From Begonia masoniana (lineage: Eukaryota; Streptophyta; Magnoliopsida; Cucurbitales; Begoniaceae), in NCBI GenBank assembly GCA_022432975.1, contig CM039516.1, positions 30,086,051 to 30,150,050 on the forward strand: a DNA stretch of 64,000 bases. The letters run 5' to 3'. Positions within the stretch are counted from its first letter, which is position 1, and the number at the start of each line of letters is the position of its first letter. The position numbers and the translations under genes are program-made. A model generated the notes under the pieces. It was not told where the DNA came from. It made no database searches and saw nothing but the letters and a program-made list of their open reading frames with translations. Positions 22,401 through 35,483 of the stretch are shown in pieces.

Positions 22401-23510
22401 AAAATATATGGTTGATAGGAACAGTTTTGGACTTGGTTGGGTCGGTTCGGATAGTCAGAACCGGTTTGGTTTGCTGATGGGTCTAATTCAGTTTAGAATA
22501 AAAACTCTGAACTGCAGTCTTTCTTCTTCCCTTTTCGTTCACGTTGTGTTCTGCCGAGAGATAGAGAGAGAGAGTGATAGTGAGAAACATAGAGAGAAAC
22601 ATAGCGAGAGTCAGAGAGAGAGAGAGACAAACACAAAGTAAGAGAGAGAGAGAGATAAGGACGATGAGAGAGAGAAATCTTACACCGCTAAAGGAAGGTC
22701 GCTTGATTGGAAAGAGTTTCTCGTTGTCGCGAAGTGAAGCTCGGTCGAGAGGGATTTCGTCGATAGAGTGTGGAGTCGAATGAAGTTGTGATTCCTTCTT
22801 CCTCAGAGAACTTTGCAGTGGTCAGAGTGGTTGAATGGCAATTCCGGCGAGGTAAGAGTTTCTCCTAATTCTTCTCTGTTTTCAAAAATCAAAAGAAGAG
22901 ATTTGTTGTGTTGATGTGATTTTTCCCCATCACAGAGTACCTTAAACTATAGGAAGAGTTTTTCCAAAACTTTCCTTAAATAAGAGAATAAGAATTTGAC
23001 CCTCCAAATGGGCAAATTCAAAAACAAAATAAGGAAAGAATTGATTTCCTTAGCGTTTATAGAATATTGACTTTGAAATTATGGCTGAATTATTTCCTTA
23101 GATGAGATTAAGAAAGAAATTTGATTTGATTGGTTGCTAATTAGGGTTAGATTTGATTAATTTGCAGAAATTTAAATATATAATTTAAACTAATTTGGAA
23201 ATAAATTTTATTACGTGACACTATCATATCTTTCACTTCTCAACAGTACCCTCATTTCTAGATAGACCTAGTCCTCATTGATCGGGAGCAGGAAATCCAC
23301 CTTGAGATCACCCATCTCTGTCTCATATATGTATTTATTCTATCTTATTGAACAACGCAAATATCGTTCATTTCTGCCATGGACAACAAGGATAAATAAT
23401 GTTGGAGAAACATCTCTTCTTAAAATCCTTATTTTTAGCTCCAGGTTTTTCATCTTATGTCTTACCTCCATAGGCTTCCAACTCTAGCATTTTAAAAACC
23501 TTCTCCCAAC
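22401..23510. other. Unassigned sequence with GA-rich tract
   Basis: It holds a GAGAGA-rich tract (about 22561-22668), a GGTCGGTTCGG-type segment near 22440 resembling hAT-like repeats, and a donor-like CGAG|GTAAGAG near 22850. It looks like a transcribed leader of a host or transposon unit, but no coding exon is supported. The small frames over the GA tract are compositional. Confidence 0.4.
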
Positions 23511-23515
23511 TAATT

Positions 23516-25645
23516 TGTAACACCCCGAGTTATCTGAACCCGGCTCGTTACTCAAAAGCCCGTACATGACTAAGAAATTTTATCCGTATTTTAAAAATTT
23601 TCTCAACAATTGACTCTTGACATAAGTTAGGATACGAAAATAAATAAACAATTAAAACTTGCAGCGGAAATCATTTGGACAATAATAGAGTTAAGCAAAA
23701 CTGTGAAAAACATCGCTAGGATAATCGTTCGGAATGTTAAGAGTTAATCGGCCAAAAAGAAATAGAGGTTTAAATCGTGAAATACTTAAGAAGTCACAGA
23801 AGTCAAATTCAACTGCCGATGAATAAAGTCAACGGAAAAGAATGAAACAGGAAATAGAAGGCTTCTTCCTGTGACTAAACGACAAAAGTCCTCCTACATC
23901 TACTGATGACATCAGCACGCATCTGCCGATGAGTTTACTGAGACATCACCCGATAGACTTAAACCTACATCTTCCGATTGAGTAAACTGCATACGCTGAT
24001 CACTAAACGACAAACTTTCTACTTATATCTTCCGATAGACAACATAACTATAACCCGACATCTTCCGATAGACTTCACCTACCGATAGTGAATAGAACAA
24101 CGACTCGACATCTGCCGATAGACTTCATCTACCGATAGTGAACAAAACAACATCTTCCAATAAAACAAGCTACATATACCGATCACTAAACGACAAATTT
24201 CGTTCTATATCATCCGATGGCTTCCACTGAAAACATCTTCCGATAGACAACAGAACAACAACTCAACCTCTACCGATAAACTTCATCTAACGATTGAGAA
24301 CAGAACCACATTTCATCTATTCCTTGGTATACAAACACAACTCTAACTACAGAAAAGAATTTACTCACTTCACTGAAACCATTCAAAAACATTTCAAACC
24401 ATTACATTACTAAAAATCCAGTGAGTGCCAACATTAAATCCCAACAGAATATTATTAACAAGAAAAATCTCGAAATCGTATTCAAAACATTGAAATCACT
24501 ACTGTCATGAAAACTCAACAAACTTAAATTGAAACACTGTCGACTGAACTTTCACACCAACAGACATCAGTTAATCCACCTCATCAGAGAAGTGCTCCCC
24601 CAACTCCATCTATTCATCAGTAAACTCATGGAATTCACCTGTGGTATCCTCAACACCTACATCACAAAACTCATATATTAGCCTAATGCTAAGTAAGTAA
24701 AGCAATAATGAAATGGTATGCTGAAACTTAAATCCTAATTATGCAGTTTCTACTTTCACATCTCAGTTGCACATTCGTTCAATCACTGATCTGATCCCTC
24801 GGTTTCCTTGGGAGTGGGATCAATTCTCCCAATGTCATACATCCTCTTCATTAGTTAAGGGGTGGATGAATTCCCTTAATAGCTGTTCTGATCCCTCAAT
24901 TCCCTTGGGAGTGGGATCAATTCTCCCAATGTCATAAATCCTCTTCATCAATTAAGGGGTGGATTAGTTCCCTTAACCGCCAATGCATTTCAATCTGTAC
25001 CTGTCTTTCCATAATGATACATGAAAGTTCATTTTCGTAATTCTTTTAAAAACATGATGCATGACATACAGAAAATACTCAAACATGCATAAACCTACTG
25101 TTTTGTGGTGTAGACCCGAAGGCACACACAATACTTCACTTACCTGGCTTCACCGAGAGTTCCTGGTGGTAGGATATTCCAAGAGCTGGCTCACCTAAAA
25201 CATAAGCACAGCATTACTAAACTTCATTCTAAACATTAGGAAATCTAAAGGGGCTAGTTCTTGGGGTTCTGTTCCTCGCCATTCCCGATTTATCGCTAAA
25301 CCCCAAATCCCATCCCTCACTCTCTGTACTTCCAAAATGCACACATAGCCATCCACCAGTTATCTAGACACTAAAAAGCAAGTAATCGAATCAAAACTCA
25401 CCTTGGTTGGAGGGGAATCGCCTAGGGGAAATCTGTCGAGTTGAGAGGTCAAAAGAAATGAAACAGTGGCGGCTACTCACACTGGACTTTTCCTTAAATA
25501 CGTTATCCACTATGTAAAAATTCTGATTACCATCATGCCCTTGCCTGATCATTTATTAACATAATCAATAACTCCCCCAACCCTTCTATAAATGTTCATC
25601 ATAAATAATAAATTAAATTTTGGTTCGATGGAACTGGGTGCTACA
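23516..25645 (-). repeat. A-type 3' LTR of the 14-kb gypsy element
   Basis: TG...CA-bounded copy on the minus strand. Relative to its partner it lacks 17 bp near 24590. TATA-like TATTTAAGG is near 25491 (complement), and hairpin pairs lie at about 24787-24965. Confidence 0.93.
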
Positions 25646-25665
25646 ATCTACCCTCCTTAAAAGAA
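25646..25665 (-). promoter_or_regulatory. Polypurine tract
   Basis: The minus strand reads TTTTAAGGAGGGTAGAT directly before the 3' LTR. It matches the tract of the plus-strand relative near 10160. Confidence 0.75.
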
Positions 25666-25683
25666 TTTTGTCCTCAAAATTCA

Positions 25684-26109
25684 TTACCTGAATAGTTCTT
25701 GGTATTGGTCCATCATGTCCTGCTGGCGCTCCCAAGTTGTCTCCTCAATGTTCTGGTTATGCCATAAGACTTTTACCAGTGGAACTTCTTTGTTGTGTAA
25801 TACCTTTACTGCATAAGCTAAGATTTTTACTGGTTTCTCCTCATAAGTAAGAGTAGGAAGAACTTCGATACTCTGCTGTTCCACCATCTGTGAAGGATCT
25901 CTAACACATTTCTTTAGCATGGAAACATGAAACACATTATGAATTCCCTCCAGAGAGGCTGGTAACTGAAGTTGATATGCTGACTTCCCAATCCTCTTCA
26001 CGATTTGGAAAGGTCCAATATATTTGGGGTTCAACTTGCCTCTTTTCCCAAATCTCACAACTCCTTTGAAAGGTGACACCTTAAGAAAAACTTCAGTACC
26101 TACTTCAAA
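25684..26109 (-). pseudogene. Integrase C-terminus with chromodomain-like tail
   Basis: The frame continues from the integrase fragment at 28722-29116 once the solo LTR is skipped: FLKVSPFKGVVRFGKRGKL, LEGIHNVFHVSMLKKCV, then KEVPLVKVLWHNQNIEETTW as a chromodomain-like end. It terminates at 25684, 38 bp from the 3' LTR. This tail is intact, unlike the one in the plus-strand copy. Confidence 0.88.
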
Positions 26110-28721
26110 TGTAACACCCGAGTTAACGGCCAGGTGATTTTCCTAACTGTATTAACGGTCATGAATATTTAATCTTTACAGTTTAGGACTTATACCAAGA
26201 ATAATTAATTTCATGTGGATCTTAACTAGGTTGAGTGGCAAAGTTGTAATAATAGAGGATTGAGGCCAGTATTTAAAGAAAAAGGAAAGGATTCAAACCT
26301 CATTTAAACCACTGTAGCCGACACCACCCTTTCCGGCGATTTCTTCTCTCGCAAGTCCTTACTCTCTGCTATCAGCAAACTCTCCTCGACGGCCGGTTTA
26401 CTCCGCCACCACTCGACTACTCTACGCCTGAGGTATGCATTAGACAATGTGGCTATCTGTTAGTTTATTAGCTCTGTTTTCAGCTCTGTATTGAAGTTTT
26501 GGATTCTTCAATGGCCGAGTATTGATAAGAACATTTTGAAACCCGAGATTGGTAATGTCATTCCGAATCGATTCTGGACATTTAAAACAACCAACCCTGA
26601 GTTATCATTATCGAATTCGTCTGTTTTGATTTTGGGATTTCGGGTTGCATTGAGTATTAAACTAAGAACTCGGGAAGGACTCTTAGCTATTAGATCTTAG
26701 GATAACTCGAGATTAGAACTATTAGGATTTTGTTTTAACTACTGCAATGTAAATGTTTAGGTGAAGAAGTTTGAAGAGAAAGGAGCTCAAGTGCTAAGGA
26801 GACCAGGTAAGTGAATGTATTAAGATTTCCGGCTAATAGAGCCCTACATCGTGGGAGTACTAGGTTGAGATGTCTAATGTCTACCTTATGATAATGAGCT
26901 TGTCTGCACTTGAAGGATTCATGTATGTTGTGAGTTATACTATTTGATGACCTGCTAGTGAATGTGAAGTTGTCTGCTCTGGTATGATCCTTGTCATGGT
27001 TTGATGAGTTAAAAGCTCTCATGTTCATGCATCATGAATGTTTCTCAAGCATAAGAAAATGTTTTAACGCATGTTTTCCATGAATAAGATATGTATGTAT
27101 ATTTGTATATGTATAAGATTTATGCAACGTGGATTAAGTGAAGATTGGGGGCGATTCGGCGTATGTCACAGTCCAAAGAAGGACATATGAATACGACCCG
27201 CAGCAGGGAACATGATCAAACTCACTGTCGAACCCCCTTTACCGGCACAAATCCTCTCTTGATCCACACAACCTAAACAAAGAATATGATCAATGACTAT
27301 GAATGATGAATATGATCAATGACTATGAATGATGAATATGATCAATGACTATGAATGATGAATATGATCAATGACTATGAATGATGAATATGATCAATGA
27401 CTATGAATGATGAATATGACCAATGACTATGAATGATGAATATGATCCATGACTGTGAATGATGATTACGAACAAAGACATGAACAAGAAAAGACTTATG
27501 AGCATGTGATTTTCCCAAATTATACATTCATGCATCCATGTTAGTGTTGCATTCCTTACTAAGTATTGGCTTATAGTTTAAACCTTATGATGTAGGTGAC
27601 GAATTTTTAGGTGAGGAACTCAAGGTTAATGAAGATGTCTAAGCTTGGTTGCTGGAGGATGCTAAGTGTGACAGTGAAGGCTGGATAGGCGATCAAGTTC
27701 CCTGGTTATACCCATAGTAAGTCGGAGAAGTTTATTATAAACAGATGACTAAGTAGAATAGAGTTTTCTTATAACAATGAGATTTGGATTTTGAATGGTT
27801 TGACTTTAGAGTCTGTTAACGATTTTAAGGATTATTGAATGGTCTGTTTTGCTTAAGCCTTCCGCTATGTGTATCTTGTATGGGATATGGTTTTTACTCA
27901 TTAGGGTTTATAATTTCCAGGTTAAGATTTGGGTGAGTTGTAGTATTTTCTGTTGGATGAGGTTGTTTGATGATTATAGTGTTTTACTGCCGTAAGATAG
28001 AAGCTGGATGAGGCATTCATCCGGCTGACGTCATCGGCAGATGTCAAATGATAGGAATCGAACGATTGAGTCTTCCGGATGACGTCACCGGAAGATGTAG
28101 TATGACGTCACCAGAAGATGTAATATGTTTCCTCGCCGGATGATGTAAATGTTAGTTTGTCGTCTAGCGTTCGGTGCATGAAGTGTATTCCTTCACCGGA
28201 TGATGTAAGTACTATCTTGTCGTTTAGAGATCGGCAGATGTAGTGTAATAAAGTCACCAGATGATCTAAGGAGTCTTTTACCGGATTATATAAACATGGT
28301 TTTGTCGTTTAGTGATCGGATGATATAGAGCTAGCTACCGGAAGATGTCTTAGATGAACACGTGAATTTCACATGTCTATCCGTAGATGTTTTAATTGGT
28401 CACACGAGATGCACGTGATCGTCGGTCGATGCGAGTATTCGCATCTGCCGATAGGTGTTTAAATGAGTCATGTGGGGTGCACGTGCCATCTGGAAGACGC
28501 AATGTCCATCGGTTGATGCATGCAGACCCATGCAACTTGTACGTCGATTGGAAGCATGTACGATGGACTAATTTCTCATCCGTTAAGTTGAAGTCTTTAA
28601 GCCTGTTAGGTATACTGTTATTAAAAAAAAAAGAAACAGAGAAGGAGAAAAGAGTTCAAATATGAATTAAAGTTTTATGTAAAGTCATGAATTTCGTGGC
28701 GATCCTCCCTGGGTCGTTACA
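26110..28721 (+). mobile_element. B-type solo LTR with TCAAA duplication, inserted in integrase
   Basis: Starts TGTAACACCCGAG and ends GGGTCGTTACA, 2,612 bp. TCAAA lies at 26105-26109 and 28722-28726. It interrupts the integrase frame of the surrounding minus-strand element exactly at the duplication. Inside are TATTTAAAG near 26272, AGACCAG|GTAAGT near 26803, a 26-bp minisatellite (27287-27460), and TGACGTCA at 28026, 28080 and 28103. Confidence 0.95.
27287..27460 (+). repeat. 26-bp minisatellite within B-type LTR
   Basis: Six to seven head-to-tail copies of GAATGATGAATATGATCAAT plus GACTAT. The reverse-complement array is present in the minus-strand B-type LTR at about 32035-32215. No spacers are present, so this is not a CRISPR. 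Confidence 0.9.
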
Positions 28722-30742
28722 TCAAATTCCAGTTCTCTTCGTCTTTTGTCTGCATAGCTTTTCTGCCGGCTTTGAGCTATCAAGATTCTTTGACAGATAG
28801 AAGTAATCTTCTCCACTGTCAGCTGCACAATATCAGGACCAATCAATTGTGTTTCCCCAACTTCGTCCCAATACAATGGAGACCTGCACTTTCGTCCATA
28901 TAATGCCTTGTATGGGGCCATGCCTATTGTTGCTTGAAAACTATTATTATAAGAGAACTCAACCAATGGTAAATACTTACTCCAAGAACCTTGAAATTCC
29001 AGTACACATGCACGAAGCATATCCTCCAACGTTTGGATAGTTCTCTCGGATTGTCCATCAGTTTGAGGATGAAAGGCTGTGCTAAAACTAAGTTGTGTTC
29101 CCATAGCCTTTTGCAAACTTTTTCAAAACTTAGATGTAAATCTGGAGTCTCGGTCTGAAACTATGGTGTTTGGAACTCCATGCAGTCTAACAACTTCGTG
29201 CACATACAACACAGCCAATTGATCCATCGAGTATGTTATCTTCATTGGCAGAAAGTGAGCTGATTTTGTTAAACGATCAACTATTACCCAAATTGCATCG
29301 TGACCTTCTGCTGTTTTAGGTAATCTTATAACAAAATCCATAGTTATTTGTTCTCATTTCCATTCGGGAATTGGTAGAGGTTGCAATGTTCCAGCAGGCC
29401 TCTGATGTTCAGCTTTGACTTGCTGGCAGACCAGACATGACTCCACATACTCCGCCACACTTCTCTTCATACCTGGCCACCAATAATGTTGCTTGAGGTC
29501 TCTGTACATTTTCGTGCCTCCAGGATGAACAGAAAGTCTGGAGGAATGTGCCTTAGATAGGATTCCTTTTCTAAGTTCAATATCAGCCGGAACAAACCAT
29601 CTATTTCGAAACTTGAGAATTCCATCAGCTGAGCAGTTGAAATCCGACTTGTCAGTAGAATCTATGCACAACTTATACTTATTGCATTCGGTGTCATTCA
29701 TTTGAACTTCCTTTATTTTCTCCAAAATAGTTGGTCTCAAAGATAAGGCCAAAAGCATGACTGACACACTAGACACCGCCTCCAGGTTAAATCTTTGGAA
29801 TTCTGTCTCTAAAGCTATCGGTATTTCTAGAATCAATGCAGAGACTGAAGGAGTCACTCTACTCAAAGCATCAGCCACTACATTCGCCTTGCCAGGGTGG
29901 TACTTAATCTCGAAATCATAATCTTTGACAAACTCTAGCCACCTACGTTGCCTCATATTCAGTTCATTTTGCGTAAAAATGTATTTCAGACTTTTATGAT
30001 CCGAAAATATCTCACAAGCTTGTCCGTACAGGTAGTGCCTCCAAATCTTTAATGCAAAGACCACAGCAGCTAATTCTAAGTCATGTGTAGGGTAATTCTT
30101 CTCATGCACTTTTAACTGCCTAGAAGCATAAGCTATAACCTTTCCATTTTGCATCAAAACACAACCAAGTCCAACTTTGGATGCATCACAATATATGCTG
30201 AACTTACCATTAACGACAGGAAGGGTCAGAATTAGAGCATTGGTTAGTTTCTGCTTCAAGGTCTGGAAACTGGATTCACATTTATCAGTCCAATTATACT
30301 TCACATTTTTCCTTGTTAACATAGTAAGGGGTGTGGCAATCTTTGAAAATCCCTCGATGAATTTTCTATAATATCCTGCTAATCCAAGAAAACTCCTGAT
30401 ATCCGTAGCATTCTTCGATTGGGGCCATTCCTTAACTGCTTGAACCTTGGCTGGATCAACAGATATCCCATCTCCAGAGATCACATGACCAAGAAAGTGA
30501 ACTCTGTCCAACCAAAATTCACACTTAGAAAATTTGGCATAAAGTTGGTGCTGCCTCAGCAATCCTAACACCAAGTTTAGGTGTCCTGCATGCTCCTCCT
30601 TAGTTTTAGAATAGATTAGAATGTCATCTATGAATACAATGACAAACTTGTCCAAATACTCGTGAAACACCCTATTCATAAGATCCATGAAGGCTGCTGG
30701 CGCATTTGTCAAATCAAAAGACATAACCAAAAACTCATAATG
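28722..30742 (-). pseudogene. RT end, RNase H and integrase core of the 14-kb gypsy element
   Basis: From 30742 leftward: [16 protein letters not shown] (Gly to Asp in the otherwise constant FGLTNAP block), the FIDDIL catalytic box, RNase H ([17 protein letters not shown]) and the integrase HHCC domain. A stop follows at 29354 (PEWK, TGG to TGA), then [26 protein letters not shown], a second TGG-to-TGA stop at 29120, and FHPQTDGQSERTIQ. The integrase catalytic Asp-Asp-Glu residues remain. The frame stops at the solo LTR, and the remaining tail is at 25684-26109. Both nonsense changes are G-to-A on the coding strand. Confidence 0.88.
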
Positions 30743-30747
30743 TCCAT

Positions 30748-33290
30748 TGTAACGGCCCCAGAGGGATCGTCATATAATCCATATCTTTCTTAATCATTAA
30801 ATTCTTATTACTCACACTCTACTCATTTTTAGTAATATATTTTTTTTAAAACATAACTTAACTCAAAATGTCATACGTAATTCACTAGGCATCATTCGGC
30901 AAGGGAATACTCTACACATCTGCCGGCGGGCAGTGCAATGTGTATCGGCTGGTGAAGGGAAACTTAAACCTTTAAACTACACATGCCGATTGAGGAATAA
31001 AACCACATCTACCGGTCACTAGACGACAAAACCATGTTTATATCACCCGGTAAAGAGACTTCTTACATCATCTGATGAAATAAGGGGACATCATCCGGTG
31101 AACATGTGCTTCTCACGTGAATAATTAAAACATAATCCGGTCACAAAACGACAAAATAACATCCTCATCATCCGGTGACTTTATTACACTACATCTGCCG
31201 ATAACTAGATGACAAAATAACACTCTCATCATCAGATAGCTTAAACACTCTACATTTGCCGATCGCTTAAACACTCTACATCTGTCGATCGCTAGACGAC
31301 AAAATAGCACTTTCATCATCCGATGGCTTAAACACTCTACATCTGCCGATCTCTAGATGACAAAATAGCACTTTCATCATCCGATGGCTTAAACACTCTA
31401 CATTTGCCGATCGCTAGACGACAAAATAGCACTTTCATCATCTGATGGCTTAAACACTCTACATCTATCGATGACGTCAGCCGGATGATTGTTTATCCAG
31501 CTTCTGTCACACGGCAGAAAAACACTATAATCATCTAACAACTTCATCCAATAGAAAATACCACGACTCACCTAAATCTTATCTTAGTAACTATAAACCT
31601 CAAGAAGTAAGAATCATAAACTCATCCAAAATACGCATAGCGGAAGGCTTAAGCAAAACAACCCATTCAATAATCCTTAAAATCGTTATCAGACTCAGAA
31701 GTCAAATCATTCAAATCCGAATCTCATTGTTATAAGAAATTCTGTTCAACTTAGTCATCTGTTTATCATAAACTTCTCTGACTTACAATGAGCATAACTA
31801 GGGGACTTAATCGCCTATCCAGCCTTGCACTGTCATACTGAGCATCCTCTGGCAACTAGCTTTAAACATCATCTCTGGACTGGGAATTCTCACCTGCTAA
31901 CTCTTCACCTACATCATAAGGTTTAACTATAAGACTAATGCTTAACAAGGAATGCAACACTAACATGGATGCATGAATGTATAATTTGGGAAATCACATG
32001 CTCATAAGTCTTTTCTTATTCATATCTTTGCTCGTAATCATCATTCATAGTCATGGATCATATTCATCAATCATAGTCATGGATCATATTCATCATTCAT
32101 AGTCATGGATCATATTCATCATTCATAGTCATTGATCATATTCATCATTCGTAGGTATGGATCATATTCATCAATCATAGTCATTGGTCATATTCTTCAT
32201 TTAAGTTGTGTGGATTAAGAGGGGATTTGTGCCGGTAAAGGGGGTTTGACAGTGAGAGTGCACATAGTTCCCTTGCGAGTCGTATCATGGTCATTCTTTT
32301 GGACAGTGACATACGTCAAACCTCCCCCAACCCTCTCTTAATTCACGTTGCATAAGTTTTATATTCTTACCTTGTTCATGCGAAGACATGCTCTTAAAAC
32401 ATTTTCATATGCATAAAACATTCATGATGCATGGACATGAAAATTCTTAAATCATCAAGCTACAGAACTGAGTACCATTCGACATGAAACTTTACCACTG
32501 AGCTAATCATCAGTATAAACAATAGACAGTAACATAAGGGAAGCTTCTATACATCATATGAGTTTCTACCTAGCATCCTTTGATATAGGGTCCTAATGAC
32601 CGAGAAACCTATGAGCTCATTTCTCTTCCAACTTCCTCACCTAAAACATTTACATTGCAGTAGTTAAAACAAAATCCTATTAGTTCTAATCACAAGTCAT
32701 CCTAGGATCTAATAGTTATAGTCACTCCCGAATCCTTAGTATAGTTCTCTGTGCAGTTTGAAATTTAAACCCAGAACAGACAGATTCGATAAGCGATATC
32801 TCAGGGTTGTTTGTTAATGTCCAAAATCGATTCGGAATGACATTACTACATTCAGATTTTAAATATCATTACTAATACTCGGCCATTGAAGAATCCAGAA
32901 CCTCAACACATAGCTAAAACAGAGCTTAACGACTGAAAGATAGCTACATTGTCAAACTCGTACCTCGAGCACAAAGTAGCCGAGAAGCAGCAAGGAAACC
33001 GATCGTCGAAGGAGGGATTTCCAGCTGACAGAGAGCGAGAGCTTGGGAGAGAAGAAATCGCCGGGAGTTGGGGATGTCGGCTACAGTGGTTTAAATGAGG
33101 TTTGAATCCTTTCCTTTTTCTTTAAATACTAGCCTCAATCCTCCATTATTACAACTTTTCCACTCAACCTAGTTTAGATCCACATGTAATTAATTAAGCT
33201 TGGCATAAAATCCTAAACCGTGAAAATTGAATATTCGTGACCGTTAATACAGTTTAGGAAGTCACCTGGTTGAAGTTGTCGGGTGTTACA
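30748..33290 (-). mobile_element. B-type solo LTR with TCCAT duplication, inserted in RT
   Basis: The minus strand starts TGTAACACCCGACAACTTC and ends GGGGCCGTTACA, 2,543 bp. TCCAT lies at 30743-30747 and 33291-33295. The reverse transcriptase frame resumes on the far side (AFRTRYG, then HYEFLVM). By eye it is clearly the same family as the LTR at 26110 but in opposite orientation. It carries TGACGTCA at 31472 and an array of ATCATCCGATGG and CGACAAAATAGCAC repeats (31000-31480). Confidence 0.95.
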
Positions 33291-33854
33291 TCCATACCTT
33301 GTGCGAAAGGCAGTCTTTGGGATATCTTCAGATTTAACCTTCAACTGGTAATAACCGGACCTAAGGTCAATTTTAGAGAAAACTCTTGCACCCTTAAGCT
33401 GATCAAATAAATCATCAATCCTCGGCAGTGGGTACTTGTTCTTGACAGTTAGCTTATTCAATTCTCTATAGTCTATGCACATACGCATTGATCCATCTTT
33501 CTTTTTGACAAAAAGGACAGGTGCACCCCATGGTGAAAAGCTAGGGCGTATGAACCCCTTCTCCAACAAATCCTCTAATTGTTTCTTCAATTCTTTAAGT
33601 TCTGTTGGTGCTAGTCTATATGGATTTTTAGACACAGGCTCGGCGCAGGGGTAAACATCTACCACAAACTCAATTTCCCTATCTGGTGGCAAGCCAGGAA
33701 TGTCATCTAGAAATACTTCTGGAAAGTCTTGGACAACTAAAACATTTTTGGGACTTGATTTTTCTACTAGCTGCGTGTCTAAGACATTGGCCAAAAAGCA
33801 CAAATACTCTCTGCATGGGGAGGGTCTACAATCGACAGAAGTCATCACAGTCAT
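33291..33854 (-). pseudogene. PR-RT linker and N-terminal reverse transcriptase
   Basis: Reads from [13 protein letters not shown] through [32 protein letters not shown] and [17 protein letters not shown] to FRTRYG, where the B-type LTR interrupts it. It is separated from the protease upstream by a frame break near 33895. Confidence 0.88.
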
Positions 33855-33889
33855 TTCCTTACTCTTCTTCAGAGCCTGGAAGGTATTGT

Positions 33890-34552
33890 TTAAACCACTA
33901 GGGGGTGAAAACTAACAATTCCAGTCCTACAATTTATTGTGGCGTAATGCTTAAACAACCAATCCATTCCTAGGATCACATCAAATCCCGTTATGTCCAT
34001 AATAATGAGATCAGCAGGCAAATTCATGTTCCCTACTAACACCACGCTATCAGGCATCATTTGATTGGAGTGCATGTGCTCACCAGAAGGTAATGCTACG
34101 TTAAACACATGCTCAGAAGGAGTAAACCGTACATCTAACTTATCAGCAAATGCAGAGGCTATAAAAGAATGCGTTGCACCCGAATCTATCAAAGTAAAAG
34201 CAGGTATAGAGTTAATCAATATAGTACCTGACACTACAGCAAGCTGGTCCTCATCACCTGATTCCATCATGGAGAATATTCTTGGCTTAATCTTGGCAGG
34301 GCCACCCTTCAAAGCTGGGAAGTCTCTGTTAACATGGCCAACCTTGTTGCAATGGAAACATCGAACGACCCGGGGCTTTGGGCAATCCTTGTACATGTGT
34401 CCAACCTCTTCGCAGTTGAAGCACTTACCCGATCCAAATTTACACTCGCCCGAGTGATTCTTCAAACACTTTGGGCACTGAGGAAACATCTTGGTATCTG
34501 GTACCTTCTTTCCTATCCCTTGGCTGTGCTGGCCTTCATTGGACCTCTTCAC
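33890..34552 (-). pseudogene. gag zinc knuckles and protease
   Basis: Three zinc knuckles: CPKCLKNHSGEC, CFNCEEVGHMYKDC and a third ending HVNRDF, where the last Cys is replaced by Phe. Then the protease site LIDSGATHSF and FDVILGMDWL. The frame fails near 33895 by a single-base loss. It continues the gag whose upstream part stops at 34571. Confidence 0.86.
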
Positions 34553-34570
34553 TCCTCTCTGCGGTGGTGG

Positions 34571-35365
34571 TTAAACAAACTTTCTCGGGGTTTCCTTTAG
34601 TCCAGCACATTTCAATTCAGCTTCTTCCACCTCCAATGCTGTGGACAAAACATCACTGAAGGGCAAACCTTTATAACCTGAAAACTTGACCCCTCTGTAC
34701 ATTTCTGGTTTCAGTCCATTCATGAATTGAAACACCTTATCTTCATTTCGGTGAACAAGGTGTCCAGCGAACCTGGACAGAGACTCGAATTGTCTAACGT
34801 ATTCTGCCACAGACCTTGTCTGCTTCAAGTTCAAAAACTCTACCTTCTTTGCTGCCTGGACTGTACTATTAAAATATTTCTCATATAAGATGTCCTTGAA
34901 CTGCGACCAAGACATCGCTGAGACATCGGTGGTGGTCTCGATTGTCTCCCACCAAAGTTGAGCATCACCAGCAAAATGGAACGTGGCCAACGTGACTTTG
35001 TCTCCTTCACCAACATTGGCACACCTGAACATACTCTCAATTTTCCTAAGCCACTCCTCATCGACAATCGGATTGGATGGCTTTCCATCAAATGTGGGCG
35101 GCTGAAGCCTTCGGAATCGGTCTCCAGAATGCTCATTGCTGGAACCTGAGTTGACACTCCCTTGTACCTCTCGGTTCAGCAACACCCCCAACTGATCGGA
35201 CTGCTGACGCACTAAGTCTGTTTGCTGACGTACCAAGTCTGTTAGTTGTCTAATAACACTAGGTTCCTCCTCACTCCTCAAGTTTGGCATTTCCCTCGGT
35301 ATCCTAGGTCTTCCTGGGCGTCTGGCCATTAAACTGACTTCTTGTACAAGGTTAACTACGTTCAT
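34571..35365 (-). pseudogene. gag N-terminal and capsid region with premature stop
   Basis: 264 codons from MNVVNLVQEVSLMARRPGRP through PPTFDGKPSNPIVDEEWLRK, LWWETIE and FESLSRFAGHL to KETPRKFV, then a stop where the sister gag continues into the QQRGIKRP hinge. The start is supported by the same MARRPGRPR region at residue 13 as in the left element. Confidence 0.87.
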
Positions 35366-35467
35366 AATTATCTAATTACTGAGGCTAACATAAATACTTA
35401 CAGTTGTTGGAGTACTTCCATGCGACGATTGGCACTGATGAGTAATCTTTTGAACGGTTTAACTAAT

Positions 35468-35481
35468 GTTTCTGATACAAC
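35468..35481 (-). promoter_or_regulatory. Primer binding site, mutated
   Basis: The minus strand reads TTGTATCAGAAAC two bases inside the 5' LTR. It keeps the TATCAGA core of the initiator tRNA-Met pattern but has lost the second G. Confidence 0.7.
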
Positions 35482-35483
35482 AC

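Noticed and set aside
22408..22783. Two small plus-strand frames rich in Arg/Glu
   Set aside because: They follow a GAGAGA repeat, lack any recognisable domain, and overlap each other in different frames.
27287..27460. Possible CRISPR-like array
   Set aside because: The repeat is contiguous with no spacers and lies in a plant LTR. It is a minisatellite.
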